A stretch of 64,000 bases of DNA from Steinernema hermaphroditum (Eukaryota > Nematoda > Chromadorea > Rhabditida > Steinernematidae): contig CM059623.1 in NCBI GenBank assembly GCA_030435675.1, positions 16,266,205-16,330,204 on the forward strand. Direction: 5' to 3'. The position numbers were made by a program, and so were the translations under genes. This document shows, one piece after another, positions 1 through 11,126 of the stretch. Position 1 is the first letter of the stretch, and the number at the start of each line of letters is the position of its first letter. The notes under the pieces are model-generated. The model searched no databases. It saw only the letters and a program-made list of their open reading frames with translations, and was not told where the DNA came from.

Positions 1-822
1 TTTGCCAAATTTTTCAGGCATGTTCCATTAGCCTTACGAACGTGTCTACAGGAATCAAAGATAGATAACCTCTTTCAAAGGAGAGGGTACAATGTTAACG
101 CATGATGTTGCGATGACGCCGTTTTTAAACTTAAAATTAATGTTGGCCCGTGCAGGAATCTATGACCAGTGACGATTTCCGCGATCGGTCAGTGGTCCGC
201 AATGTCTGCAATTTCTGCGATCGGGAATGATTTATTGATTTTACCTAGAAGCGATCGTATCTCCAACTCCCACAACGATTTAAAAAAATTTTTTTACACT
301 AAAATTTAGTTCAGCCACTAAGGATTATTTTTCATTGGCACACACTTTCCGATTTTTCGTGTTTCATGCCAGCGAAAACTTTTTTTAAGTAATGAAATGT
401 TTCATTTATGCAATGGATTCCTATGGGGTTTGGCTCAATGTAATGTTGACAATTCCACAAATAAATCGGATTGAAATCGTTCATTTATTCGGGGCATTGC
501 TTTAGAGACGCACTTCTTGATAATACAAACGGTCTCTCTTTTTTCGGGATTATAACATTTCACATCAGAGATTTTTAACCAGTACCTTAGTTGGTGAGGT
601 ATCGGTCGCCATGTTCAAACTTGCTTTGGAATTTGTTGTTGTATAGAATTACTGTATGAAAATAATAGTAGGTTGTATCCAGATTACGGTGCATACAATA
701 TGGGTTACCATTGGCTGATAAATTTTTAACAATAAGAGCTGAAAAATGTGCGTTAGAGTAACAGCTATCACTTATTCACGTTTTCAGAACTTAAGAACCT
801 CTTGACAACAACACTCACAAAC
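1..822. other. Stretch without a recognised gene
   Basis: AT-rich sequence upstream of the cysteine-rich gene. I see no coding exon. It ends with a splice acceptor (TTTTCAG, AG at 786-787) that could be the trans-splice site of the next gene. Confidence 0.5.
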
Positions 823-1161
823 ATGAAAATCCTGGCCTGCATGGCGTCAGAGGAATGCGTTCCATTCAAGAAATGCTACACCGACGACGAATGTAACGAC
901 GGCACTTGCTTCGGCGTCCCTTTAAAATGCACATGCGCGTGCGCCCAAGGCGCGTATTGTCGCACTGACACCTGGTGCGGGGGACTTAGGGACTCGTGCC
1001 GAAATGAGCGGTGCGACTGTGAGTCTGTCTACAAGTCGTGGGGGTATGTCGACCTCCTTGACGCGCAACTGAAACACTGCCTCAAGAGCCCCTGCACAGT
1101 GGACACCGCGAAGATCGACTGCGGAGGTGAAATGTGTGCATTCGGATTTTGTCAGTGTTGA
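823..1161 (+). CDS. Small cysteine-rich protein, unrecognised family
   Basis: Predicted protein of 112 residues with about 19 cysteines, spread along the whole chain in pairs and CxC patterns (for example near the residues CTCAC and the C-terminal CQC). Such spacing suggests an extracellular disulphide-rich domain; that is inference. The ATG at 823 lies 35 nt after a TTTTCAG acceptor, so a trans-spliced single-exon gene is the simplest model. The N-terminus has no clear hydrophobic signal peptide. If the protein is secreted, its signal must be encoded in an upstream exon I could not find; the frame upstream of the acceptor is closed by a stop. A polyadenylation-type AATAAA follows the stop at about 1170. 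No family is assigned. Confidence 0.6.
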   Translation: MKILACMASEECVPFKKCYTDDECNDGTCFGVPLKCTCACAQGAYCRTDTWCGGLRDSCRNERCDCESVYKSWGYVDLLDAQLKHCLKSPCTVDTAKIDCGGEMCAFGFCQC

Positions 1162-2223
1162 TGCTTCGCGAATAAATATTTGATGAATTGCTTTTGTGTC
1201 ATGTTGCCCTCCTTTGCTCTCTACTTTGGATGCCAGCCACACGCCTGGGGATTCAACAGGTGAGGGCCACAGTGGCTTCTGGGGCGATCTTCCATCAGTG
1301 AGCGTGCGGGGTGTCGGAACCGGATGGGACGGTAGACGCGTCTCTGATTGCCGGGATGGGCACGGGATGGGTATCAACAATCTTCTTCAACGACGACCTT
1401 CAAAAGACGGTCACCAGTATAAAAAATATGGCCTCCCCTCCCCCTTTTTGACTCCGCCTTCCCTGCGCCTTCCCTTTAATTTGAAACTGTTAATAGAGCC
1501 GTATAATACGAAAGTCGGTTGTCCTGTGTCTCTTACGTTACTTTCCTCCTTTGTCGATGCCCGTCGCAACGGCAAACGCTTCCATTCTGAACACGGAGAG
1601 ATCTTTAGAATTTGTTTCCGGAGATCTTTCAAGAACGCCGAAAGGTCTGTCGGCGGTGAATCACGGGCTGGGTGAAGCACACACACACACGTTCGCGAGA
1701 TTGAGCTCTTCGGTTGATTAATGCGTTTTCTAATTTGTTAACCAAACGGGTAGTTGTGTGACGGCATGTGACACGACTTCGGGGAGTAAAACATTTAAAA
1801 AGGCATCCTACAGAAAAAAAAAACCTTCAGAAAAAGGCCACGGATACTAATATTCAATGATGTCCCAAGGGAGAAAAACTAACAAGAACAACGAACTAAC
1901 GGGAAATTAAGAGAGGTTTAACTTTATTCGCTAGCACTATCGAACAAGCCTCCTTAAGCACTCAAGCAGCAACGCACCTTTGTTCGCAAATCCAGATATA
2001 AAAGTTATGCCTTAAAAAGTCTTCCTGAGCCACAGAAAAAAGGCTACAGATTCGGACTTGCCATTGTTATGCCTCCTCTCATACGTTTACGGACATTCTT
2101 TGCTGTTCATCACCGAGAAATCTTTCGCACCCTTTTATCCATTTGGTCACACATTAAATGTCACACCGTTTTTCGCACATCTGATGGGAGATATACCGGT
2201 GGGTGTCATCCGGATAACCAACT
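1162..2223. other. Intergenic stretch
   Basis: No supported gene. It holds an AATAAA near 1170 after the preceding gene and a short CA dinucleotide run near 1679-1690. Open frames here overlap each other on both strands and look like no known protein. Confidence 0.5.
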
Positions 2224-3621
2224 ATGTTGTCGAGGGTCGGTGTTGTTCTCTCACTGCTACTCTTGTCATGCTCTTCGCTCCGCAACTTCCATGATGAAAA
2301 GGTAGTCGCCTGCTCTCCCATCAAGCGCTCGGACTTATTCCCATACAACCCGTTCATGGCGCACTCATGGAGAGCTCCTTTGAGTTTCGAGTGGTCTCTG
2401 GAACATCAGAAATTCTTAAGAGGGTGCACAACCGGCGTTAGCGATTGCGATTTGAAATCGATGCGAAACCTGTGTCGCACAAGCTTTGCGTATGTTTGTG
2501 AAGCGGAGAAGCTCAACGAGACCGCCGATATTCCCGTGGATGTGAGCTTCTTCAAATGGTATCTTGCCAGAATTCCCGAAACTGGGACAGTTCCTGCGGA
2601 TCTCTACAAATGCAAAGGTAAGTTGCCGTCACCTAACTAGGTCATGTTCGATATTTAGAACATGTTCCACCGGAAGAACTCAGAATTCCAGAAGGCTCGT
2701 GGTCCGATCTTCTGCGTGATCTCGATTCAAGAAGCGAAGAAGATTGGGTGAGATTGGCAAAAAAAGGATGCGGAAGAAAGCCGACCGCATATGCCCTCGG
2801 TGGACGTTGCAACGATGAAGATTCCTACTTCGAAATCGCATTTGTCTGCGATAATCCGAAGAAGGAGGTCCAGGTTGATGACGATCTGGTCGGCTACAAA
2901 AAGCAGTATCACGATGGAAGTCAGCTGGCGCTTCTTAGCCGCTTCGTGGACATCGCCGATTTGTTCGACGAAGCGAAGATTCGAAACGATACAGGATCCA
3001 TGGCCAAGTATACAACCTCACTAAACAAGACTTTTGAAGCAGCCAAGGGAGTCGTCGCCGGCGCTCACCGACTACCCAACGGGATTACCGTCGGAAGTGA
3101 CTGCAACGATTTTCCAGTATCTTCACTCAGTCAATTGTCCTTCCAACGGGAATTCATTACTTTAGATACGGCCCAGCTACATAAATGAAGGTTACGTCTT
3201 ATCTCGAGAAGAGAGCTTCTCGGATAAGTGGGACAAGTTGAAGCGAATTGCCGTCGAACGATCTGAGCAGCTGTTTCTTCTGGCCGCTCATTTCCTCACG
3301 AACAGAACCAGCGTCGTCCAGGAATTATTCGGCGGCGAAATGAAAGATCTCGCCAAGTACAACGTCGACTCGGCCTACATACGGGAAAAGCGTTATTCCC
3401 GCTATTTTCCTGATTTGGCAAAGAGACTTGGAGATCACTACGTTGACTACTTGAGAAACTATACACTTGGCGTCTCCCGAGAAGACCTCGCCTTTTTGAC
3501 CCAACATGGAGCCCATGCACGGCTGACTTCAATGTTTGAAGAGCTCTTTAGCCCCGACCGCAGGGCCTACTTCGAGCAGTTTAGAATTACAAAGGCTGAC
3601 GAGAAGAAGAGTCATCAATGA
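2224..3621 (+). CDS. Secreted orphan protein, 3 exons
   Basis: Exons 2224-2617, 2659-3116 and 3166-3621 join in phase (phase 1, then phase 0) and encode 435 residues. Residues 1-18 or so form a signal peptide with the hydrophobic core VGVVLSLLLLSC. The N-terminal half carries scattered cysteines (CTTGVSDC, NLCRTSFAYVC) and N-glycosylation sites (NETA, NDTG). The rest is polar and helix-rich, and the C-terminus is very charged. Introns are 41 and 49 bp. A poly(A) signal AATAAA lies at 3770-3775. The protein is probably secreted or lumenal. I do not recognise the family; a nematode-restricted secreted protein is the most likely answer. Confidence 0.75.
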
Positions 3622-4172
3622 AGTGGTCCAAGACGAACTCTCGTGAAAGAAGGTCAGCAATAGCAGTCTTGTGCTTAATTTCATATTGTAATTTATTTTT
3701 GTAACTCTCAACGTTTATCTCCTGTTTATTTGGTTAACACGTTTGACTTAAATGTTTGATCTCGATGCTAATAAATCATTGTAGTTCTATTCGTTGGAAA
3801 CAACAGCCAAGGGAATTTGTGAAAAGGATTCATTTTATTTATTAACTATCTCGGTTCACAACGAACAATATGTGAAAAGGATGCCCCAAGAAAAGGTCCT
3901 GTTTCGGCTGCAAAGAGGAGGGGCGTTGTGTCCGCATTCTGTGAAAGCCGGTGTGATCATCGGTCACCGAAAGCTGTCTGGTACGAGAAAGAAGAACTTG
4001 CACGGATAGAGCGCCGAATGGTGTGTCTGCTAGACAAAAGTTCCAACGACTAGTTCCGAGGCGTCACGAAAGTAAAAGGGTGTCGCGGAACTTTTGTTTC
4101 ACCTGTAGATGTCTTTGGTTTACTACGAAAACTAACGAAGTGCATCACAAATTTATCCAGACAATGATCATC
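3622..4172. other. Convergent intergenic stretch
   Basis: Lies between two genes that converge (plus strand ending at 3621, minus strand ending at 4173). It contains the AATAAA at 3770-3775. I see no coding exon with support. Confidence 0.5.
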
Positions 4173-5250
4173 TTAACCTTTCCCCAACATCGCTCCTCCA
4201 TCAGCAACCACAGTCGCCCCACACATAAACGAAGCGTCTTCGCTGGCTAAGAAAGAAACCACTTTGGCTATCTCGTCCGGCGTTCCAATACGACCCATCG
4301 GGATCTCCTTCTCGCAACTTTCCTTCGCCACCTAAACTCGGCCCATATTACGATGCTCAGCTATATCCTCGTACTTCATCGAAATCGTTCTGCGTAAGTC
4401 CAGCCCTAATGGTGATCTTCGTCTTGACAATTCCAGGTCTAAACTGTCGTATAGTATCAAGAACGGAAGTTGAAGCCTACGCTATGATGTTCATTCTGAT
4501 GCCTTTATCTGCGAGCTTAGGAGCTTCGTACTGAACGTAGTTGACTATGGCCGCCTTTGTCATGGCGTAGAATGTTGGAACTCCAATCATCCTGGTCAGT
4601 CCGGTGATACTCGACGTGTTGATGATGGTTCCTTTGGTCTTTTCCAAGAAGGGAATGGCCAAAGTGGTCAGGCGAATCATTCTAAAATTGAGTGTGTACA
4701 CACGGCATATAGATGCATATATCATATCAGAGCATAGGGTGATGGTTCTGACACGACCACACTGTGCTTTGTCTCTAAAAGAGAACTTAACGGTTCTTAA
4801 CGCGTCCTATATAAGTCGAATTATTCGATTTGTTGTGACAAACTCACGCTTTGACATTGACTTCAAAAAGAAAATCAAAGTTCTCCTCAGAATCTTGAGG
4901 AACTCCTGGCTTAGACAACATCCCTGCATTGTTCACCAGGATGTCAATCCTGTCCCATGTCTTCACCGTCTCTTTAATAAGTTGCTCCGCAGTTTCGTGC
5001 TTTCTTAAATCACCTGCTACCGTAACGATGCGGCTTTCAGAAATTCCAGAATCGATGAAGACCTCTCGGGCTTCCTGAATTGATCAGCGTATCGCAAACA
5101 GTGAAGCCTTACCTGAACTTCATCCAAATCCAGGCCATGTATGGTGACCATAGCGCCCTGTTTGGCCAACCGCAAGGCTATAGCTCGTCCGATTCCAGAG
5201 GACGATCCTGTCACAATGGCTACCTTTCCGTCGAACGTTAGCGGATCCAT
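4173..5250 (-). CDS. Short-chain dehydrogenase/reductase (classical SDR), 5 exons
   Basis: Exons on the minus strand: 5250-5113, 5074-4848, 4681-4481, 4438-4375 and 4331-4173. All phases agree and give 262 residues, the usual classical SDR length. The Rossmann dinucleotide motif GSSSGIG is at residues 15-21 and NNAG at 94-97. The catalytic Ser lies in TSSITG near 145. The YxxxK pair is Tyr160/Lys164 in YAMTK, and the PG motif (NIIAPGIVKT) follows. All catalytic elements are present, so it should be an active NAD(P)-dependent oxidoreductase. It belongs with the nematode FabG-like dehydrogenases; the substrate cannot be read from sequence. Two introns are only 42-43 bp, and reading through them hits stops, so unspliced the C-terminal third looks broken. 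Confidence 0.9.
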
Positions 5251-6714
5251 TTCGATGAATAGAGAGTGAGGCCGCGTATTATAAATACCAGAATAAGCGC
5301 AGTAAGACGGCCACTATACAAGTCGCCAGTGATTCACAAGGAACTAAACACATGAGCGTCACTCATATGTACGAGTGCAGATGAATAGGAAAAAACAAAA
5401 TCAGGAAGTGATACGGGCGATTCGCGGCCTAATTTATCAAAAGAAACTAAAAAAAAGTGAATTTGCACTTATGATTTGAACTATGTTACCCGAAAGCCGG
5501 TCAAAGTGGATTAGTGTTACACTTGAATCTAGAACACGCAATAATTTCGCCATAAAGTGGCCTGAGAAAATATCCCACGAAACAATATTTCAAAAAAAAA
5601 AGCACTTGTGAAACCTTTTTTAGCTTTACAATTAACATAGGCACAGTGTGATGAACCCAGTTATTACATTACATTTTACATTTTTACATTTACTCTTGAA
5701 TCAGTGGCATTCACCATGCAAGAAATCTCATAATGCACAATGAAGAACCATAGATCACCGTTGTCGCTATTTCTCTTCTTTCTTCGGCGCAGGACATTAT
5801 GTTGGAGTTGAAGGCAGCTAAGCGATGAAGAGGCTGCATCCAGAAGATGCGCTGTGGTGGAGCACGACAGGCGACGTGGAAACCCATCTGGCTGGCGGCG
5901 CAGACTTCGAAGTTGGGGTGATTCTTCAGCTTGAGTGAGAGGCGTGGGCGGTCGGGCGGTGTTGACGGTCTTCTTGGCGAGATACAAGCCGAATTGTATC
6001 TCACCCAGTTATTACAAAACAGTTATTAAAATTGATTGTCGCAAATCATATGCTTGGGATAAAAAAGGATCGACTGCGATCCCTTTTAGCTGCTTAACTG
6101 GACAAGGCCGACATTTCATTACGATAATTGCGACTACGAAACAACCCCAAATAAGTAAATAAGTTTGCGTGCAGGTCCCTGGTCCTCAGTACACTTAAAT
6201 ACTAAGACTTTGCAAACCAGGTAAAAAAACAATCTGCCATTGGTCGCTATGGTAACACAAGCTTTGTTATCGCATTTACGTCATCTTTCTCTCCGACAGG
6301 CGGCTAAAAACGAATTAGATAGAAATCTAGCTGTGCCTTCACGTTAGAAGTATGTTTACATCTTGTCTTAATTAGATGATGTTCAACAATTTATGGTAAA
6401 CTAAAGCGAATCCTGTGAAGACGGCCAATCCATCGAAACGGATCGAAATCTTCGAACTTTGAACGATTTACTCCGTGTATCGGGCAGACCGATCCAGCTA
6501 GCTGAAACCATTAGCTGAAGGAAGTGACGCACGCTCATTAAAAATTTCTGCTACTTCTTCTGATTTCTCATCCGAGACTTCTTTCCACAGTTCAGTCCAG
6601 TGTTTATTAAAGGCAGTAATTCATACATTAATAGATAAGAAATGCCTTTTAAACTTCGAGATTAATCTGAAAAGTGAACAGAGAACCAACGACTAACAAC
6701 GATTAAGTGACATT
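5251..6714. other. Intergenic stretch
   Basis: Lies between the SDR start and the BAF60 stop, both on the minus strand. Mostly AT-rich. A GC-richer patch at about 5820-5980 is open in several frames but matches nothing I know. An X-box-like 14-mer is at 6243-6256. No gene is supported. Confidence 0.5.
6243..6256 (+). promoter_or_regulatory. X-box (RFX/DAF-19-type) candidate
   Basis: The 14-mer GTCGCTATGGTAAC fits the RFX consensus RTHNYYWTRRNRAC at every position. It lies 3' of the BAF60 gene and about 1 kb 5' of the dehydrogenase. RFX factors such as DAF-19 bind such sites; binding here is not shown. Confidence 0.35.
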
Positions 6715-9147
6715 TCAGTGTCCGTTGTGTAGATATGCCGCAAGAGAGTGTTCGAGTTCGATCCTCTTCTGTCGAGTCCTCATGAAGATGTATCGATTCA
6801 CGCCTTCTGGGATATTCGACTGGTGGTAGCAGTCGGACTTCTGTTCGTGATCTGCTTCGTAGATCGCTTCGCTGATGGTCTAAACGAACGTGTTTAGTTA
6901 CTATAAGTACCTCTGTGATATACCTTGAGATCCTGACTCTGCGAGGTCACCCATTTATCGATAAATTCAGCTGGATCCTGGGTGATTCGCGCGTAGAAGT
7001 CACGCTTCATCTTGACGTCGTTGATCTGCTCGACGATGTCCAGGATCTTTGTCTCCAACATCTGCATTTCGCTCTGCTGGGTTTGCTGGCGCTGCAGAGA
7101 GAACATGAAATTGTTCATGGCCATCTTCATCGGGTCGTCCACTTCAACTTCAATGTCATAGCACGCGGTGTTCTTCTCCTCGACCGGGGTCTTGATGAGA
7201 TGAATGAGCTCGATGGGATCGGGCTGGTAGAGGTGGTTGTTCAGGTAGTGAGGGATCTCGCCAAAACGCATTCGGGGAACGCGGAAGACTTGCTCTAGGT
7301 ACGCGTCCAAGTTGATGTATTCTTTGTGGTCAGGGTCCTGAAAAGTTTGAGAATAGTTCGTTTTTGGTCTTGTTTGGTTCACTATCTACCTGTAGCTTAT
7401 GGATCTTGATGTACTCCCACAGGGCCTCGACGATCTTCTGCCTCGTGTCCGTGGAAATGCCGAGAATCTTCGCCAGCGTGGGATGAAGCTTGAACTTCGA
7501 AGGGCTGTGGTCAAGCCACAGCCTGATGTTTGCTCTTACGTTCCTGTCACCCGTTCTCTTGACCTAAAGCCACCAGCATATGACTAGGAAACTCATCGGC
7601 AAACCGACCTGGAAGCCGTCGGTCTCATTGGTCTGAGGCGACCTCTGCCATTCCACCAAGTAGCTGTCGGGACCATAGATTTCTCGGTCGAGTTCGATAA
7701 CGAGTCGCTTGAAAAACGAGCTGAACTTCCGTTTTGGGAACCCTGGTTTATTCGTGCTTGGAGGAGGCTGTTGGCCGGCTTTTTCAGGGTTTTGACTGTC
7801 GTCCATGATACGCCCTTCTACGCGAAGTTCCCACATCTGCTCTGGTTTTCCATCTGGCTCCTGTTATCGCTGGTGTATAGATCAGATGATGCTGCGATAG
7901 GTACCTTTGCTGAGTCGTTAATCGGCTGAAAGCTATGCGACACGTAGATCCTGAGTTTTCGCTTAATTTTCATCGGCTTCTTTAGAGCTTCTTGAATTTC
8001 GAGTCGCTTCCTGCTGATCGTGGCGTCGAGTTTCTGCTCGTAGTTTAGGAGATCCATGTAGGCGTCCGATTCGGGGACTAGCTCTCGTATCTAAAAGGCT
8101 GGGTAGAAGGTGTCGGTAGAAATGCATTAAAGCATCAAAATGGATAAATTGAGCATGATAACCCCGCTTTTTGAAATTGGCACTACCGTAACCAACAAAC
8201 ATGTTCAAACAACCTCACTTTCTCGTAAGCCGCTTGCCTCCTTGTTTTGCAGCAAAGCCGTTAATTAATTTCGATTGAATGAGGGAAATTGTGGTATTGG
8301 GTAATTGGATTGTGGGAACACGCTTTAGAAATCTTATTCGTCCCACAGAAAACAGTTTTCGGCTCGAAGTTGGCTGCTTTAAGTTATTTTCAGTCAGTTT
8401 TAGATCTTCTCCCTTTCTCATTACTAGCTGCTGACTGTAACCATTAGAATCTGTGGGCAAAAATGTGGTTTTAGTTGATTGGGTATAGAGCTGTTGCCAT
8501 GGAAACTGGTTGGGTTGCTAGCTCACTGGCTGCCTTACGTCAATTGAAAAGACACTATAGCTGATTGCCTTGAGCATCTAATACTAAGCATCGGCTTATA
8601 CAGTAATCAGTGAAAAGCAATCGAAACGATTTCATCTATGACGTGGCCTTTGTTGATACGACTTTCAGGATTGGTATGTGTATGGTGAATTCTCATGTGC
8701 ATAGCTAGGAAAGCCGCTTAAAGCCAGCTGAATCACCACATCGGAAGCTTAAATTGGGCTGAATTCTCCTATGGATAGTTTTCCACGTATACGCTCCCTT
8801 TTTGTATTATCCATACCGCAAAACAAATTTTTAGACCGCCATTTATGTTTTCATAACATCGAAGGCTTTAATGGCATCTCGATATCGTGTGCTGCTAATG
8901 ATGTGTCTCTCTTAATCGCTGTGTTCATGAAACTTACGTTGGCAGAGATGACTTTGTCAGCGAAGCGCTTCCTCTTGACATGAGGCCGTTGCTGTGGTGG
9001 CATCATGACGCCCGCTGGCATATGCTGCGGGGGAAACGGTCTTCGCTGCGCGGACGGCGGAGGTCCCTGCATGTAGCGCATGTGGCCGTTCTGTGGAGTG
9101 CCATTGGGCATCGGCCCTGGGTAACCGCCGGCCGTCCGATTCATCAT
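6715..9147 (-). CDS. swsn-2: SWI/SNF complex subunit BAF60/SMARCD, 6 exons
   Basis: Minus-strand exons 9147-8938, 8090-7905, 7860-7609, 7563-7390, 7337-6924 and 6879-6715 all join in phase 0 and encode 466 residues. Residues 1-50 are rich in Pro, Gln and Met. A basic segment and coiled coil follow ([13 protein letters not shown] near 90). The SWIB/MDM2 domain is at about 217-300 ([20 protein letters not shown]). The conserved BAF60 C-terminal part includes [14 protein letters not shown]. Length and order match BAF60 proteins, which link the remodeller to transcription factors in the nucleus. The ATG follows a TTTCAG acceptor by four bases (AG at 9153-9152), so the mRNA is probably trans-spliced. 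Intron 1 is unusually long (847 bp) and carries an X-box. Nematodes often have two paralogues; I cannot say which this is. Confidence 0.93.
8493..8506 (+). promoter_or_regulatory. X-box candidate in intron 1 of the BAF60 gene
   Basis: GTTGCCATGGAAAC fits the RFX consensus RTHNYYWTRRNRAC at all 14 positions and is nearly palindromic. It lies inside the 847-bp first intron of the BAF60 gene, an intron long enough to hold control elements in a genome whose introns are mostly under 50 bp. Confidence 0.45.
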
Positions 9148-10544
9148 TTACCTGAAATGAGGACAGGGGCAATAAAAAGGAGTGTACGAATGCAGCTGGC
9201 GACAGGAGAGTAGGCCTAAAATCGCGCGAGAAGGGCATATATCCGAGAAATAAACGAATTATCGATCGAGAAGCCGTTGAAACGTCGTCCGGCAGAGCGT
9301 GGAAAAGGCCGCGAAAATTCGTACTTGTCCCGTACTCTTCGCACGTTCGGTGGCGTCGATTGTTCATGTGCTGCAGTGATGCTTCTTGTCAGCTTCTTTC
9401 CTAAAGATGGGCAGGGTTCCGGGTTCTCGGTTGATCTGACTTCATTTTCGCGTGGCGTTCAAACACCCTTGTATGTTTTTCTTACATTGAGCCGCTTTTT
9501 CTGATCTAAAAATTGATATCTGATAGCTGGAGAAAACTTCGAATCCGAAATATTGACAGAAGGCTTAAAGGCATGAGAACTAAAGTCGTAAACGACCGAA
9601 TGTGTCTTTCTCTGTAGAATCCACCCTCGTGACAACTGCACTTTCAATCGTACGAGCTAACACAAAGTGTCCAATCAAACCGTCAAAGCATCGATCCTCC
9701 TTTTTGATGATTCACACACCTGCCTTTCGCCAGCACTGCTAGAAGCGATTGATCCGAAAACAAGTGTACAGTGTATGTATTATACTCGTCCTTTCATAAA
9801 TAATACTTTGTTGATAAACCAATCCAATCCAGAAACGTTACTGATGTCGTTGTGTTACAAATTTCTGTGTGCGTGTCGCTTAGGAAAAGTGGACGCCGTT
9901 CTGATAAAACCGGTTTGATGTCTGAAGTAAGGAACATTCGGCAACAGAGCGACTGACGTTCCACCCTTTCCAATCATATAGCTTGTGAAACGTTTTGCCT
10001 TCTTCATTGTTGACATTGTGGCGTTTGAGCCACATGACTGTCCCTATTCCCTGAGTGAGAACCTGTTTACCCGTCAAAATCAGTATTTTGCGTTTGTCCG
10101 CTCTCACAGTAATTATAATTGTTTTCGACTGCTTACTTGACAATACGAAAATGTATTATTCTTGCGGTTTTCTGTTCATTTTTTGGTTTCCATAGTTAAC
10201 TAAAAGTTTTCTCTATGCGGCGCTCTTAAGTTGTGTCCCCAGCGCTCGATCGAACGATCGGATGGCTGGTGACTCATGGTAGAGGATGAGTACCAAGCCA
10301 TTGGTTTGAGCATTCCGGCGGTAAATTCAAAGACAGTGTTCATCGGATGCGAAGTGGTGATCAACAGATATATATTTGGAGCTTCACTTGGGAGCTGCAG
10401 AATCTACTCTAATTCTATTGCGATTTAAGGACTAGATTATCAATCCTATTTCGAATGTACATTCATCTCGCTAATGGAACGTGCATTACGTTCTGGAATC
10501 TACTAAAGCTGCTCTGAGGCGGCTTCCGAAAATCCAAGCTGCTT

Positions 10545-10558
10545 ATCGCTATGGCAAC
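10545..10558 (+). promoter_or_regulatory. X-box candidate, copy 1 of a repeated module
   Basis: ATCGCTATGGCAAC matches RTHNYYWTRRNRAC. It overlaps a GATA-type site, since the run reads CTTATCGCTATGGCAAC. The same 17 bases recur at 10825-10841, and both copies are followed about 45 bases later by a similar TCTCWAACGGC block. It lies about 570 bp upstream of the Skp1-like start codon. Confidence 0.4.
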
Positions 10559-10827
10559 GACAGACTGATGGAAAAAAACGCCCATTTTTTCTCTAACGGC
10601 TCCCTCATTCCACTCACTCAGTCGAGCGCTTTTCTCACAACAATCTCGGGGAGTCGTATCCTCTCTCCCTCGGTCCTGTCCTACGGTAGTAACACAAATT
10701 CGGTAGCACAGTCATGCTCGCTGTTTGTTTCTAATTCTCAGCAACCCCTTGAAAGTCCAGTTTCTTGAGCCAATCTGTGGTTACTTATAAATCGTGAGCC
10801 CTCCGGAATTCCCCCATTGGCCTCCTT

Positions 10828-10841
10828 ATCGCTATGGCAAC
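10828..10841 (+). promoter_or_regulatory. X-box candidate, copy 2 of a repeated module
   Basis: Second copy of ATCGCTATGGCAAC in the context CTTATCGCTATGGCAAC, 283 bp downstream of the first and about 286 bp upstream of the Skp1-like ATG. The flanks are only partly alike, which suggests an old duplication with the core held fixed. Confidence 0.4.
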
Positions 10842-11126
10842 AGTTGGCCGAATCACATGAAAACAGCCTCACTGTTCTCAAACGGCTTCTAACGCTCACT
10901 CCCCTCACGGCGACGAACATTTACCCACGAAATTTTCGATGACCTTTCCTTCTCGTCTCCAAAACCGGTATTTTAATAAGGAACTCCTTGGTGCTTCTTC
11001 GTTCGCACCCACTTTTCGTTTAGTCTTCGCGAGAGCCATCCAAAAAGTGGAGTATCCGTGTCGGCTCTGGAAGTTTCCGCGAACACACTGCCATAACTGA
11101 CTGTACTTTTCAGAAAACAATCGAAA

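Larger units (their letters stand above)
9148..11126. other. Divergent intergenic region with two X-box modules
   Basis: Lies between the divergent BAF60 and Skp1-like genes. It contains the trans-splice acceptors of both (AG at 9153-9152 minus and 11112-11113 plus) and the two related X-box segments at 10545 and 10828. The sequence near 10248 includes a palindromic CGATCG pair. No coding exon is supported; the open frames here are short and overlap. Confidence 0.5.

Noticed and set aside
1196..1675. Long overlapping frames on both strands after the cysteine-rich gene
   Set aside because: No recognisable protein, no trans-splice acceptor near the start, and both strands open at once.
1679..1691. 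CA dinucleotide run
   Set aside because: Too short to be a notable microsatellite.
4173..4440. Apparent pseudogene: stops inside the C-terminal part of the dehydrogenase
   Set aside because: The stops fall inside two 42-43 bp introns; splicing restores an intact SDR ending.
5676..6004. Overlapping minus-strand frames of about 100 codons
   Set aside because: Several frames are open at once in GC-rich sequence and none shows family motifs or splice sites.
10240..10262. CGATCG palindromes suggesting a recombination or operator site
   Set aside because: Short, common motif with no second element; no reason to prefer it over chance.
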